Assembly (NCBI GenBank): GCA_905233585.1
Contig: CAJOFD010000021.1
Coordinates: forward strand, 1-33,321
Source: an uncultured Bacteroidales bacterium
GTDB lineage: Bacteria > Bacteroidota > Bacteroidia > Bacteroidales > WCHB1-69
Length of the DNA stretch: 33,321 nt
Direction of reading: 5' to 3'
Program-made: the position numbers and the translations under genes
Part shown: positions 24,252 to 33,321 of the stretch, one piece after another
Layout: each line of letters opens with the position of its first letter
Position numbering within the stretch: position 1 is the first letter of the stretch
The notes under the pieces: generated by a model
What the model was told of the DNA's origin: nothing
The model's database searches: none
The model's input: only the letters and a program-made list of their open reading frames with translations

Positions 24252-26336
24252 ATGAAATACATAAGCATTATTATGCCGCTGTTTGTCATTGCGGCGGCAA
24301 GTGCCCAGCCTCTGGCTGACACTACAGATATTTTTGACAAACATCTTAAACTGAACGAAATTGTGATAACTGGCGTTGTAGGAGAAGCCAAGCCTACCGA
24401 ATCTCCTCAACCCGTAAATCTGATAAACGCCCGCACACTCAACCAGACTGCCTCGCTCAACATCATAGATGCCATAGCCAAACAGCCCGGGGTTTCCCAA
24501 CTTACAACAGGCGGAGCGGTATCCAAACCCGTCATTCGGGGTTTGGGCGGCAACCGCGTAGTGGTTGTCTATGACGGTATACGGCAGGAAGGTCAGCAAT
24601 GGGGAGATGAACACGGCGTTGAAATTGATGCCGCCGACATAGGCTCCGTAGAAATAGTCAAAGGTCCGGCCAGCCTCCAATACGGCTCAGATGCCTTGGC
24701 GGGAGTACTCGTGCTGCACTCGCAAAAACTGCCCCTCCCCGAAGAAATAAAAGGAAGTATCGCAGCACAATACCATACCAACAACGGATTGATAAACTAT
24801 TCCCTGAACATGTCAGGCAATAAAAGCGGATTCATATTCGACCTGCGTTACAGTGAAAAATACGCCCATGCCTACCGCAACAAGTTTGACAGGTATGTCC
24901 CCAACTCCCAATTCAATGAAAGGGCGGCTTCCGCCAAATTGGGCATAAACAAAAAATGGGGCTATAGTTTTCTTAAAATGACCTTTTATAACATAAAACC
25001 CTCCCTGCCCGAAGGCGAAAGGGATTCCACCGGAAACCTCATCGCTGAAGACGGCAATGTCAAAACATACAGGCATGGTCTGCCATACCAGCGTATTTAC
25101 CACTACAAGATCCAAAGCGAAAATGAGATAAACTTGCCCGCAGGTTATCTCAAAATAGTGGCAGGCTACCAGCAGAACAGACGAAACGAGTTTGAAGAAT
25201 CTCCGGATACAGCAGGACTGCGGTTGCAACTGCATACGGCAACGGCAGACATACGATACATCTACAACCCTGAAAAACGGTGGAAAGTATCTACGGGTAT
25301 AAGTGCCATGTATCAGACTTCGCTCAACAAGGGAAACGAGTTTCTCATTCCGGACTACACCCTTTTTGATGCCGGAATGTTCGCTACGGCTTCCGCTACA
25401 ATAAACAAATGGGTCATCTGTGGCGGTTTGCGTTTCGACTACCGCTATCTTAATGTACCTGAAATGCCACAGGAAAAAGCGGATTTTGCCTCTTTCCACC
25501 GCAACTTCTGCGGTATCACGGGAAGTATAGGCACCGTATTTAACGCCACTGAAAATTTTGACATCAAACTGAACATATCACGTGGTTTCAGAATGCCAAG
25601 CATAAACGAACTTGCCTCCAACGGACACCATGAAGGTACCTTACGATACGAAATCGGCAACAACGCACTCAAACCCGAATACAGCCTGCAGGCTGACATC
25701 GGAATGGACTACAGTAACAAATACTTATCTCTACAACTATCGCCCTTTGTGAATTATGTGAACAACTATATGTTCGCCTCCCGCCTCGACAGTGTAATAG
25801 AAGAAGAACTGATGACATTCTTGTTCCGTCAGGGCAACGCCATACTGACCGGATTTGAAGCTGCTGCTGATATTCACCCAATACACCAACTACATATCAG
25901 CACGGCATTCAGTTACCTCTATGCCATACAACTCAACCAGCCGGAAGAAAGCAGATACCTACCCCTAATACCCGCACCCTGCTGGTCTTCAGAGCTCAAG
26001 TGGGAAATAACCCACAATGCCAGAATATTCAACAATGCCTATGCCGCCATCGGCGTGGACTGGTACCTGAAACAAAACAGATTCTACAAGGCATACGAAA
26101 CAGAAACAGCCACCAAGGGATACGCCCTGCTGTCCCTGTCGGCAGGCACAGACATCATCATCAAGAAACGCAAAGCCTTGGAAATACACATAATAGCCGA
26201 CAACCTGCTGAACACAGCCTATCAAAGTCATCTCAGCCGACTGAAATACGCAGACACCAATATCATTACAGGCAGACGGGGCATATACAATATGGGACGG
26301 AACATCATATTCAAACTGATGATACCCATAGGCTAA
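24252..26336 (+). CDS. TonB-dependent outer-membrane receptor, probably for a metal or metal chelate
   Basis: 694 residues. A signal peptide (to about 18, MPLFVIAAASA) is followed by a TonB-box-like stretch (LNEIVITGVVG), a plug domain (about 45-160, with VIRGLGGNRVVVVYDGIRQE and GSVEIVKGPASLQYGSDALAG) and a beta barrel to the C-terminus. There is no N-terminal carboxypeptidase-like domain and no SusD partner, so it is not of the glycan-uptake SusC type. Plug wording resembles the ZnuD/heme-type receptor group, and the His/Cys-rich neighbour supports metal uptake; substrate is inferred. The gene is clearly more GC-rich than its surroundings (24661-24720 is 62% by hand count), suggesting horizontal origin. 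A strong terminator follows. Confidence 0.88.
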   Translation: MKYISIIMPLFVIAAASAQPLADTTDIFDKHLKLNEIVITGVVGEAKPTESPQPVNLINARTLNQTASLNIIDAIAKQPGVSQLTTGGAVSKPVIRGLGGNRVVVVYDGIRQEGQQWGDEHGVEIDAADIGSVEIVKGPASLQYGSDALAGVLVLHSQKLPLPEEIKGSIAAQYHTNNGLINYSLNMSGNKSGFIFDLRYSEKYAHAYRNKFDRYVPNSQFNERAASAKLGINKKWGYSFLKMTFYNIKPSLPEGERDSTGNLIAEDGNVKTYRHGLPYQRIYHYKIQSENEINLPAGYLKIVAGYQQNRRNEFEESPDTAGLRLQLHTATADIRYIYNPEKRWKVSTGISAMYQTSLNKGNEFLIPDYTLFDAGMFATASATINKWVICGGLRFDYRYLNVPEMPQEKADFASFHRNFCGITGSIGTVFNATENFDIKLNISRGFRMPSINELASNGHHEGTLRYEIGNNALKPEYSLQADIGMDYSNKYLSLQLSPFVNYVNNYMFASRLDSVIEEELMTFLFRQGNAILTGFEAAADIHPIHQLHISTAFSYLYAIQLNQPEESRYLPLIPAPCWSSELKWEITHNARIFNNAYAAIGVDWYLKQNRFYKAYETETATKGYALLSLSAGTDIIIKKRKALEIHIIADNLLNTAYQSHLSRLKYADTNIITGRRGIYNMGRNIIFKLMIPIG

Positions 26337-26360
26337 CATTATCCTAAAGGCCGTATTCAG

Positions 26361-26405
26361 GTGGGGAAGCCTAGGTAGTCCACGGCTTCCCCACTTATTT
26401 TTTTA
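26361..26405 (+). terminator. Intrinsic terminator after the TonB receptor gene
   Basis: Perfect 11-bp stem GTGGGGAAGCC / GGCTTCCCCAC (26361-26371 and 26384-26394) with a 12-base loop, followed by TTATTTTTTT. It lies 24 bases after the stop. Confidence 0.9.
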
Positions 26406-26459
26406 CCCTATTTTTAACATTTTTTTGTCCTTGACGCCCAACCCTACAAAATTATTTTG

Positions 26460-26467
26460 TATCTTTG
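26460..26467 (+). promoter_or_regulatory. Candidate -7 box of the DUF2130 gene
   Basis: TATCTTTG, 48 bases before the ATG at 26516; no clear -33 TTG at the usual spacing. Confidence 0.5.
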
Positions 26468-26515
26468 TATATTTTGTATTGTTATCTTAAACAAACTGAA
26501 AAAATACAGATAAGA

Positions 26516-27844
26516 ATGAAAGAACTAAAATGCCCGAAATGCGGAAGTATATTTTCTGTAGATGAAGCCGAATACAACACCATCGTCAGCCAAGTTAGAA
26601 ACGCTGAATTTGAAGCCGAAATGTCCCGCAGGTCAAAAGAAATTGCTGCCTACTATCAAAAAGAAGAACAACTGAAAAATACCCAAACAGAAAAAAAATT
26701 CCAAGAACAACTCAATAAAAAGGATATTGAACTCGGTGAAAAAAACACCGAAATACAACAACTGAAAAATTCTTTGGATAATTTTGAACAGCAGAAAAAA
26801 AACGACATGCAACAGGCTCTTGCTGAAAAGGAAAAAGAAATATCCGAACTCAATGCAAAACTTCAAAAACAATATTCTGATGCAACCATTAGTCTATTGA
26901 ACGAACAAAAATCTGCACAAGAAAAACTGCAAGAAAAAATCACCGAAATAGAGAAACTGAAAAACGAACTCACCAACACTCTAAATACCGCCAAAATACG
27001 CGAGAGTGAACTTAAACAAATGCACGAAAACGAACTCAAAGCCAAACAAGAACAAATTGACTACTACAAAGACTTAAAAACACGTATGAGCACAAAAATG
27101 GTCGGTGAAACATTGGAAATACATTGTTCTACGCTGTTCAACCAATATTTGCGTCCCATTATGCCTTTTGCTTATTTTGAAAAAGACAATGATATTGTAG
27201 AAGGCACCAAAGGAGATTTTATTTTCCGAGATTATGATGCAGAAAACACAGAATATGTGTCTATTATGTTTGAGATGAAAAATGAAATAGATACAACTGC
27301 AACAAAACACCGCAATGAAGATTTTTTAAAAAAATTAGACGAAGACAGAAAAAAGAAAAAATGCGAATTTGCCGTTTTAGTTTCATTATTAGAACCCGAA
27401 AGTGAACTCTACAATGGTGGAATTGTTGATGTTTCTTACAAATTCGACAAAATGTATGTTATCCGTCCACAATTTTTTCTACCGATAATTACATTACTTG
27501 TGCAAACTTCAAAAAAAAGTTTGGAATATAAAAGGCAATTGGCGTTAGCCAAAAACAAAGAAATTGATGTAACCAATTTTGAAAACAAACTTTTGGATTT
27601 TAAAGATAAGTTTGGACGAAATTATCGACTTGCAAGTGAAAAATTCACTGCTGCCATAGAAGAAATTGACAAATCTATAACACATCTTAATAAAATAAAA
27701 GAGGCTCTTATCGGTTCTGAAAACAATTTACGTTGGGCAAACGATAAACTTGAAGATTTGTCCGTAAAAAAACTCACATACAACAACCCTACCATGAAAG
27801 CAAAGTTTGAGCAAGCGTCTCAAAACAATATCACAGAAGAATAA
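26516..27844 (+). CDS. DUF2130 family coiled-coil protein with PD-(D/E)XK-like domain
   Basis: 442 residues from the ATG at 26516. A short N-terminal segment has a single CPKCG knuckle, then a long Lys/Glu/Gln-rich coiled coil (about 40-190). A globular domain follows with [30 protein letters not shown] and SIMFEMKNE; the D...E-x-K spacing resembles the PD-(D/E)XK nuclease fold to which DUF2130 has been related. The overall shape recalls RmuC, but it is a different family. The cellular role is not established; DNA processing is an inference. It is the first gene of a closely spaced run with proX, an M16 peptidase and a barrel protein. Confidence 0.85.
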   Translation: MKELKCPKCGSIFSVDEAEYNTIVSQVRNAEFEAEMSRRSKEIAAYYQKEEQLKNTQTEKKFQEQLNKKDIELGEKNTEIQQLKNSLDNFEQQKKNDMQQALAEKEKEISELNAKLQKQYSDATISLLNEQKSAQEKLQEKITEIEKLKNELTNTLNTAKIRESELKQMHENELKAKQEQIDYYKDLKTRMSTKMVGETLEIHCSTLFNQYLRPIMPFAYFEKDNDIVEGTKGDFIFRDYDAENTEYVSIMFEMKNEIDTTATKHRNEDFLKKLDEDRKKKKCEFAVLVSLLEPESELYNGGIVDVSYKFDKMYVIRPQFFLPIITLLVQTSKKSLEYKRQLALAKNKEIDVTNFENKLLDFKDKFGRNYRLASEKFTAAIEEIDKSITHLNKIKEALIGSENNLRWANDKLEDLSVKKLTYNNPTMKAKFEQASQNNITEE

Positions 27845-27856
27845 ACAAACATTTTT

Positions 27857-28348
27857 ATGAACGGAGATCCAAAACTTTACCAATTATTGGCAGAATTAAA
27901 GATAAACTATGAATACATAGAACACCCTGAGGCTCCAACTATTGAAATTGCCAAACAATATTGGGCAGGGCATGAAGCCCAACATTGCAAAAACTTATTT
28001 TTTCGAAATCATAAAGGCAACAAACATTATCTTGTACTGCTTGACTGCGACAAAAACATGGACATTCATCGCATAGAAAAATTACTCGGACAAGGCAAAC
28101 TAAGTTTTGCCTCTCCAGAACGCTTGTTTAAACATTTGAGGCTAACACCCGGCTCTGTTACCCCTTTTGGATTGATAAACAACACCAATCACGATGTCAT
28201 TGTGTTTATTGACAGTACTTTAAAAGAAGCTGAAAAAGTAAGTTTCCATCCTTGTATCAACACGGCTTCGTTAATTATAAAAAGAGAAGATTTAATCCGA
28301 TTTTTAGATTATTGTCAAAATCCTTATCAATGGATTGATTTATATTAA
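27857..28348 (+). CDS. proX: Prolyl-tRNA editing protein, ProX/YbaK-like (Ala-tRNA(Pro) deacylase)
   Basis: 163 residues covering the whole single-domain trans-editing fold. Lys45 in CKNLFFRN is the likely catalytic lysine, and LRLTPGSVTPFGLIN matches the conserved substrate-pocket loop of ProX/YbaK proteins. Such enzymes hydrolyse mischarged Ala-tRNA(Pro) (or Cys-tRNA(Pro) for YbaK) in the cytoplasm. The GSVTPFGLI wording and length favour the ProX type. It starts 12 bases after the DUF2130 stop, suggesting co-transcription. Confidence 0.9.
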   Translation: MNGDPKLYQLLAELKINYEYIEHPEAPTIEIAKQYWAGHEAQHCKNLFFRNHKGNKHYLVLLDCDKNMDIHRIEKLLGQGKLSFASPERLFKHLRLTPGSVTPFGLINNTNHDVIVFIDSTLKEAEKVSFHPCINTASLIIKREDLIRFLDYCQNPYQWIDLY

Positions 28349-28368
28349 ACTTTAAAATAAAACATATT

Positions 28369-29592
28369 TTGACATACAATTATCATCGTCTAGCAAACGG
28401 CATAAGAATTATACATAAACCCGTCAATTCTGCGGTATCGCATATAGGACTTGTTGTAAACACAGGCACTCGCGATGAAGAAAAAACAGAAAGTGGTATT
28501 GCCCATTTTATTGAACACGTCATTTTCAAAGGTACACACAAACGCAACACCTATCAAGTTCTCTCCTATTTGGAAAACATTGGTGGAGATTTAAATGCCT
28601 ACACCACCAAAGAGGAAACTTTTTTCTATGCCTCCGTACTTAACGACTATATTCCGAGAGCCTTGGAATTGCTCACCGACATTGTCTTCAACTCCACATT
28701 TGTACAAAAAGACCTTGACACTGAAAAGGAAGTAGTTATCGAAGAAATTCAACTCTGCAAAGACACCCCTTCGGAATGGATTTTCGATGAATTTGAAAAT
28801 ATGCTCTTTGCAGGACATTCACTCGGAACAAATATATTGGGGACAGTCAAAAGCGTTAAACAAATCACACGGGAAAAAATTTTGAATTTTACCGATCGAA
28901 CGTACAATACAGACCAAATTGTTTTGGCAGTTGTAGGAAATATTGAATTGAAACGTTTGATAAAATTGGCAAATTTCTATCTGGCAGATATTAAAGAAAA
29001 TATCAGACAATTTCAGCGACCTATATTCAAAGATTTTATTGCTCAACAAAAACATATAAAAATACGTTCAAATCAAACCCATGCCATCATGGGGTCTGTT
29101 TTGCCGGCTTACGATGAAACAAAAAATCAAATTGCCACACTTTTGCTCAACATATTGGGAGGTCAAGGACTTAACTCTCGCTTGAACATGGCGGTACGCG
29201 AAAAAAAAGGCTATGTCTATAACATAGAAGCCAACTATGCCCCTATGAGCGACATCGGATTATTTACCATATATATCGGTTGCGACAACAAAAATTTGGA
29301 TAAATGTTTTTCACTCATCAGCAAAGAACTTGACAAACTCAAACGGCAGAAACTCGGCACATTGCAACTACATAGGGCTCATAAACAACTTATTGGACAA
29401 ATGTACATAACATACGAATCCAACCTGACAGAAATGCTTTCTATCGGCAAAAACAATCTGATTTTCGACACAGTAGAACCGATTGAAAGCATCAGTAAAA
29501 AAATAGAGAAAATATCATCCGAAGAACTCATAGACCTCTCCAACGAGATATTCGATGAAAACAACTTCAGCAGACTAATACTCGGGAAATAG
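28369..29592 (+). CDS. M16 family zinc metallopeptidase (processing-peptidase-like)
   Basis: 407 residues, the usual length of a single-chain bacterial M16B protein. The inverted zinc motif is His46-x-x-Glu49-His50 (HFIEH) with the distal Glu126 in VVIEEI, so the site is complete. The C-terminal half has the non-catalytic M16 domain (GGQGLNSRLNMAVREKKGYVYNI). No signal peptide is seen, so a cytoplasmic site is likely. The start at 28369 is TTG: MTYNYHRLANG matches the family start and no ATG lies upstream in frame. It follows proX by 20 bases. Confidence 0.9.
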   Translation: MTYNYHRLANGIRIIHKPVNSAVSHIGLVVNTGTRDEEKTESGIAHFIEHVIFKGTHKRNTYQVLSYLENIGGDLNAYTTKEETFFYASVLNDYIPRALELLTDIVFNSTFVQKDLDTEKEVVIEEIQLCKDTPSEWIFDEFENMLFAGHSLGTNILGTVKSVKQITREKILNFTDRTYNTDQIVLAVVGNIELKRLIKLANFYLADIKENIRQFQRPIFKDFIAQQKHIKIRSNQTHAIMGSVLPAYDETKNQIATLLLNILGGQGLNSRLNMAVREKKGYVYNIEANYAPMSDIGLFTIYIGCDNKNLDKCFSLISKELDKLKRQKLGTLQLHRAHKQLIGQMYITYESNLTEMLSIGKNNLIFDTVEPIESISKKIEKISSEELIDLSNEIFDENNFSRLILGK

Positions 29593-29617
29593 ATTTCTTA
29601 TATATAAATATAAAATT

Positions 29618-31054
29618 ATGCAGAAAAAAATCAAATGGTTGCTTATTCTTACAGCACTTATCTTTTCTATAGGTATATCATACGCTTCAATTGAAGATTT
29701 TGCTGTGAACAAAAAAAGCGTAAAAGGCAAATTCCGCTCGTTTTTTCACCTTGACAGCAACTCTTTGAACCACAAATACACCACTTCCGATTATTTGAAT
29801 GAGATGAATCCGGAAAAATGGGGCATAAAAATAGGAGGTTATGTCAGTGTGGACCTTAATTGGGATACGAGAAGAAACGTCAATGCCCGTGAAGGCAGTC
29901 TAACCCTTTATCCTCTTGATATTGTTACAGATGCAAACGGAAAAGATATAAATGCCCGTCCATCTTTCAATATTGTGGCCATGAACACACGTTTGTCGGC
30001 ACGTATTCAAGCCCCACAAGCGCTTGGAGCCAATATTTCCGGTATGATAGAAGGTTGGTTTATTGGTGTTAGTAATGTTACAAGCAATAGTTTTGCACTT
30101 CGTCATGCATTCATTTCAATGCAATGGCCAACCACTAAGTTGTTGCTCGGACAGACATGGCACCCCTTATTTACGGAAAATTGTTTTGCCTACACCGTCA
30201 GTGGAAGTGCCGGTGCCCCATTCCAACCCTTCAGCAGGGCTCCACAGATACGTATGGACCAGACTTTCAAAAAATATCATCACATTGTCGCCTATATATC
30301 CTCCCAAAGGGATTATAGCAGTTTGGGACACAAAGGCAATAGTTCAGAATATCTGCGATATAGTGCCATTCCCGAATCCGGTCTGCAATATTATCTCAAA
30401 ATTGACAAAGAAAACAAATTCTCTACCCTATTCGGTTTCGGGGGAGACTACAAATATCTGCTTCCTCGCGAAACAACCGCTGATAACATAAGTACCCAAA
30501 AGGGCATACATAGTTGGGCGGCACTGGTATATTTCAACTATTGTTCCTATCTGAAAAACGAAAGCCATATAGGAATCAAGGCAAAGGCTGTATGGTCTTG
30601 CGGTTTCAATGATATGCTTTCTGTGGGAGGATATGCTGTAAAATATTATGATTCAAGACCTTTAAACCAGAATATGGATTATGACTATATCGGTCTGCAC
30701 AATATCAGTGCATGGATTGACATCTACGCTAAAATCAAAACATGGGAATTTGCTTTGTTTGCCGGTTATTGTGAAAATATAGGAGCCATGAAAAACATTC
30801 AGGATTGGAACAATCCTCAAAGTTATTTTATGAGCAATTACAATATCAAAAACATTTATAGAATAGCCCCTCGCATAAAATACAACGCAAAAAAATTACA
30901 ATTCGCTTTTGAACCGGAATACACATCTGTTTGTTATGGCGATACACGCAACAGCCTTGGTATGGTGCAAAAACCCAACGACAACTACCCTGCCGCACAA
31001 TTACATTCGGTGCATAATATAAGATTTTTGTTCTCCACCACCTTGTTTTTCTGA
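29618..31054 (+). CDS. Outer-membrane beta-barrel (porin-like) protein
   Basis: 478 residues. An N-terminal signal sequence (KWLLILTALIFSIGISYA) is followed by alternating polar/aromatic strands throughout and a C-terminal phenylalanine (FSTTLFF), the usual barrel assembly signal. The body (GIKIGGYVSVDLNWDTRR; WFIGVSNVTSNSFALRHAF; LLLGQTWHPLF) resembles DcaP-like porins of Bacteroidota. Solute unknown. It starts 25 bases after the M16 gene and may be co-transcribed with it. Confidence 0.82.
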   Translation: MQKKIKWLLILTALIFSIGISYASIEDFAVNKKSVKGKFRSFFHLDSNSLNHKYTTSDYLNEMNPEKWGIKIGGYVSVDLNWDTRRNVNAREGSLTLYPLDIVTDANGKDINARPSFNIVAMNTRLSARIQAPQALGANISGMIEGWFIGVSNVTSNSFALRHAFISMQWPTTKLLLGQTWHPLFTENCFAYTVSGSAGAPFQPFSRAPQIRMDQTFKKYHHIVAYISSQRDYSSLGHKGNSSEYLRYSAIPESGLQYYLKIDKENKFSTLFGFGGDYKYLLPRETTADNISTQKGIHSWAALVYFNYCSYLKNESHIGIKAKAVWSCGFNDMLSVGGYAVKYYDSRPLNQNMDYDYIGLHNISAWIDIYAKIKTWEFALFAGYCENIGAMKNIQDWNNPQSYFMSNYNIKNIYRIAPRIKYNAKKLQFAFEPEYTSVCYGDTRNSLGMVQKPNDNYPAAQLHSVHNIRFLFSTTLFF

Positions 31055-31074
31055 AATGATTGCAAAAAAAATAC

Positions 31075-31083
31075 TAACTTTGC
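31075..31083 (+). promoter_or_regulatory. Candidate -7 box for the SAM hydroxide adenosyltransferase gene
   Basis: TAACTTTGC, 27 bases before the ATG at 31111. A TTG 12 bases upstream is closer than the usual -33 spacing. Confidence 0.5.
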
Positions 31084-31110
31084 ACATCTTAACAGGGAAA
31101 AAACCGAAAC

Positions 31111-32028
31111 ATGAGTAATATCATAACATTGACAAGCGACTGGGGTGATATGGATTTTTACGCCGCTATATTCAAAGCAAGCATACTGAAATTATCACCT
31201 AATTGTCAATTTGTGGACATTACACACAAAATACCCTTGGCAGATTTCACAAAGGCGGCCTATCAGGTACAGACTGCTTTTCCTTTTTTCCCCGAAAAGA
31301 CTATTCATATTATTGCGGTCAATACCATCAACAATATGGACTTACATACCTATCAACATTGGCTGAAAAGTAAGGATAAATCAATGGAAAAAGATTTCTT
31401 CTTCACCGATTATGTTGCCTTTGAATATCAAAAACAATTTTTTTTCTGTCAAAACAATGGGATTATCACTTCTGTCTGTCCTGACATTGAAAATATTGAA
31501 AATATTGTACAAATACCTCGTACTGAAGACGATAAAAAACATTTAACCTTTTCAATATTGGATTATTATCCTACAGCTGTAGCAAAATTGATACAAAGCA
31601 ATGATTTAAATGCAATCGGAACTCCTTATGACAAAAATAAAATTACAACTTACCCCAAAATTGATGCTGTAAATACACCTCTACAACCTAAAAATATTAT
31701 CAAATGCAAGATTAAACATATTGATTCCTATGGAAATGTAATTACAAATCTGAAAAAAGATACATTTATGCAAGTGGCCAAGGGAAGAAAAAGATTCACT
31801 TTCTACACCAATATTGATAAAGAAGAATATAAAGTATATATTTCTAAAACTTACGAAGATATATACAATACTCAGAATGATTTGTTTTTTGTTTTCAGCG
31901 AAAGTCAATATCTTGAATTTGGAATTTATAAAACATCATGGAAAGAAATGATGGCACATCATACAAAAGATTTGTCTAAAATAGAATTTACCATCAAATT
32001 TGATGAACCCTCAGAACAACAATACTAA
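31111..32028 (+). CDS. SAM hydroxide adenosyltransferase family protein (DUF62)
   Basis: 305 residues. The N-terminus ITLTSDWGDMDFYAAIFKA and the following FVDITHKIPLADFTKAAYQ are hallmarks of the DUF62/duf-62 family, related to fluorinase and chlorinase. Characterised members hydrolyse S-adenosylmethionine to adenosine and methionine using water or hydroxide. The C-terminal domain has HIDSYGNVITNL, also typical. The segment after the second strand (IIAVNTINN) departs from the usual VVDPGVG, as may be common in Bacteroidota members. The next gene starts 3 bases after its stop, so the two form an operon. Confidence 0.88.
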   Translation: MSNIITLTSDWGDMDFYAAIFKASILKLSPNCQFVDITHKIPLADFTKAAYQVQTAFPFFPEKTIHIIAVNTINNMDLHTYQHWLKSKDKSMEKDFFFTDYVAFEYQKQFFFCQNNGIITSVCPDIENIENIVQIPRTEDDKKHLTFSILDYYPTAVAKLIQSNDLNAIGTPYDKNKITTYPKIDAVNTPLQPKNIIKCKIKHIDSYGNVITNLKKDTFMQVAKGRKRFTFYTNIDKEEYKVYISKTYEDIYNTQNDLFFVFSESQYLEFGIYKTSWKEMMAHHTKDLSKIEFTIKFDEPSEQQY

Positions 32029-32031
32029 AGC

Positions 32032-32505
32032 ATGAATATACTTTTTATCTGTTTGGGCAATATATGCCGTTCCCCTATGGCGGAAGGTGCCATGAAAAAA
32101 ATTTTGGAAAATATGCACATGGCCGATAATCACTTTGTCGATTCGTGCGGTTTTGAATCTTATCATTTGGGAGAAGCGCCATACAAAATGGCCCAACAAA
32201 CCGCATGGAAACACAATATTGATATCTCCCAACAAAGACAAAGATTGTTTTCTCAAACAGATTTTGACAAGTTTGACCGCATCTTCATTATGGATAGTAA
32301 TAATTATCGACTTGTTAATCTACAAAAAAGAACAGAATCTGATATGCTAAAAGTTGATTACCTATACAATATGGTCAAACCTAAACAAAATATTTCCATT
32401 CCTGACCCATGGGGTGGCACATATCAGGATTTTGAACATGCTTTCGATATGATTTGGAATGCCTGCCATAAAATTGGAGAAAAACTGATGATAAATAGTA
32501 TGTAG
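32032..32505 (+). CDS. Low-molecular-weight protein-tyrosine phosphatase
   Basis: 157 residues, standard family length. The P-loop C7-LGNIC-R13-S14 lies at the N-terminus and the acid Asp in SIPDPWGG near residue 122, so the active site is complete. Targets may be protein phosphotyrosines or small phosphates; in polysaccharide-producing bacteria such enzymes often act on Wzc-type kinases, but none is visible here. It lies directly after the SAM hydroxide adenosyltransferase gene and converges on the rRNA operon. The 220 bases from 32506 to the terminator hold no gene I can recognise. Confidence 0.92.
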   Translation: MNILFICLGNICRSPMAEGAMKKILENMHMADNHFVDSCGFESYHLGEAPYKMAQQTAWKHNIDISQQRQRLFSQTDFDKFDRIFIMDSNNYRLVNLQKRTESDMLKVDYLYNMVKPKQNISIPDPWGGTYQDFEHAFDMIWNACHKIGEKLMINSM

Positions 32506-32726
32506 AAATAAAAAGCGGATACCTCTATACCTCTCTGCTTCACTCCTACCGTTCTTTCAAAAATTCATCTCTTCAGATAAATCCTGTTTTTTGGCAAATA
32601 TTTTCTGATTTTCTCTCCATAGATTTCATATTTTGTCCAATCTAAATTTCAGAAAAATATTCTTCCGTAAAAAATCAATTAAGACACTATTGAATAATGA
32701 TACTTATTATTGCCTATAAAAGTAAC

Positions 32727-32760
32727 AAAAAAAGGAGTTTCAGTCTTGAAACTCCTTTTT
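32727..32760 (-). terminator. rRNA operon terminator
   Basis: Perfect 14-bp arms (32729-32742 and 32747-32760) with a GTCT loop, running into a T stretch on the minus strand, 8 bases after the 5S 3' end. Because the arms begin and end in A and T runs, it could also stop plus-strand transcription from the phosphatase gene. Confidence 0.88.
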
Positions 32761-32768
32761 AAAAAAGA

Positions 32769-32878
32769 TAGGCGACGACCTACTCTTCCGGCCTTTAGGG
32801 CGAGTACCATCGGCGCTGGTGGGCTTAACTGCTCTGTTCGGAATGGGAAGAGGTGATCACCACCGCTATTGTCACCTA
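32769..32878 (-). rRNA. rrf: 5S ribosomal RNA
   Basis: The minus strand shows the 5S core GATCACCTCTTCCCATTCCG and GAACAGAGCAGTTAAGCCC. The terminal stem forms between TAGGTGAC at the 5' end and GTCGCCTA near the 3' end (one G-U). About 110 nt; ends placed from this stem and accurate to a few bases. Confidence 0.93.
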
Positions 32879-32967
32879 AAAATTCTTTATAGTCCTTTAC
32901 CTATATCAAACTTTCATAGATAACAACATATTAGCGAAGATAAAGCAAGCATTTCTCAGAACTGCAC

Positions 32968-33321
<354 letters not shown>

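Noticed and set aside
24813..25499. 228-codon minus-strand frame within the TonB receptor gene
   Set aside because: It is antisense to a clear receptor gene, shows no recognisable domain, and long antisense frames are expected in GC-richer genes.
32879..32967. tRNA gene in the 23S-5S spacer
   Set aside because: No cloverleaf can be drawn from this AT-rich 89-base stretch.

Overview
The window is from a Bacteroidota chromosome, most likely order Bacteroidales. The signs are a moderately AT-rich composition, promoter -7 boxes of the TAnnTTTG type (for example TATCTTTGC, TACCTTTGC, TAACTTTGC), few recognisable Shine-Dalgarno sequences, a type IX secretion (T9SS) C-terminal sorting domain, a DUF4199 protein, AAA-ATPase_like/PDDEXK genes and Schlafen-AlbA_2 regulators. 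I cannot name a species.

Layout. (1) Positions 1-1187: the 3' part of a phosphomannomutase/phosphoglucomutase gene runs into the 5' part of an oppositely oriented AAA ATPase gene. Both have lost their 3' ends at one junction. (2) 1203-4380: minus-strand AAA-type ATPase/nuclease genes (one intact, one frameshifted, plus the upstream fragment) separated by four copies of a hairpin repeat that is partly embedded in a longer module carrying a promoter box. (3) 4405-15304: a minus-strand surface-polysaccharide locus. In transcription order it holds tRNA-Pro(GGG), a 1148-residue T9SS-sorted PKD protein, the ABC exporter permease Wzm, two AlbA_2-type regulators (the first internally shrunken), the exporter ATPase Wzt with a C-terminal carbohydrate-binding domain, a methyltransferase-like protein, a HAD-domain protein and two family-2 glycosyltransferases. 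(4) 15446-18252: fabG, a DUF4199 membrane protein, a polyprenyl-phosphate glycosyltransferase and a small lipoprotein. (5) 18240-21342: a minus-strand BtuFCD/FecBCD-like importer. (6) 21469-23160: bifunctional glutamate formimidoyltransferase/cyclodeaminase, closed by a terminator. (7) 23345-26336: a small membrane protein, a His/Cys-rich membrane protein and a TonB-dependent receptor; the last two are clearly more GC-rich than their surroundings. (8) 26516-31054: a DUF2130 coiled-coil protein, a ProX-type tRNA editing protein, an M16 peptidase and an outer-membrane barrel, closely spaced. (9) 31111-32505: SAM hydroxide adenosyltransferase and low-molecular-weight tyrosine phosphatase. (10) 32729-33321: terminator, 5S rRNA and the 3' part of 23S rRNA of a minus-strand rRNA operon.

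How it fits together. In region 3, Wzm/Wzt should export an O-polysaccharide made or modified by the downstream transferases, and the first gene makes a T9SS cargo. In Porphyromonas gingivalis, T9SS cargo is anchored to A-LPS, so pairing a cargo gene with an LPS exporter is suggestive. The region from 4400 to about 8090, which includes the 3' half of wzt, is much more AT-rich than the conserved exporter parts, as expected for an exchangeable O-antigen block. The two regulator genes sit between wzm and wzt with their own candidate promoter.

The most unusual features are the ATPase/hairpin-repeat array, the double truncation at 1054-1071, the regulators inside the exporter operon, and the GC-rich metal-uptake-like pair. 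No CRISPR array, transposase, integrase or recognisable riboswitch was seen. No stretch longer than 300 bases lacks a gene.
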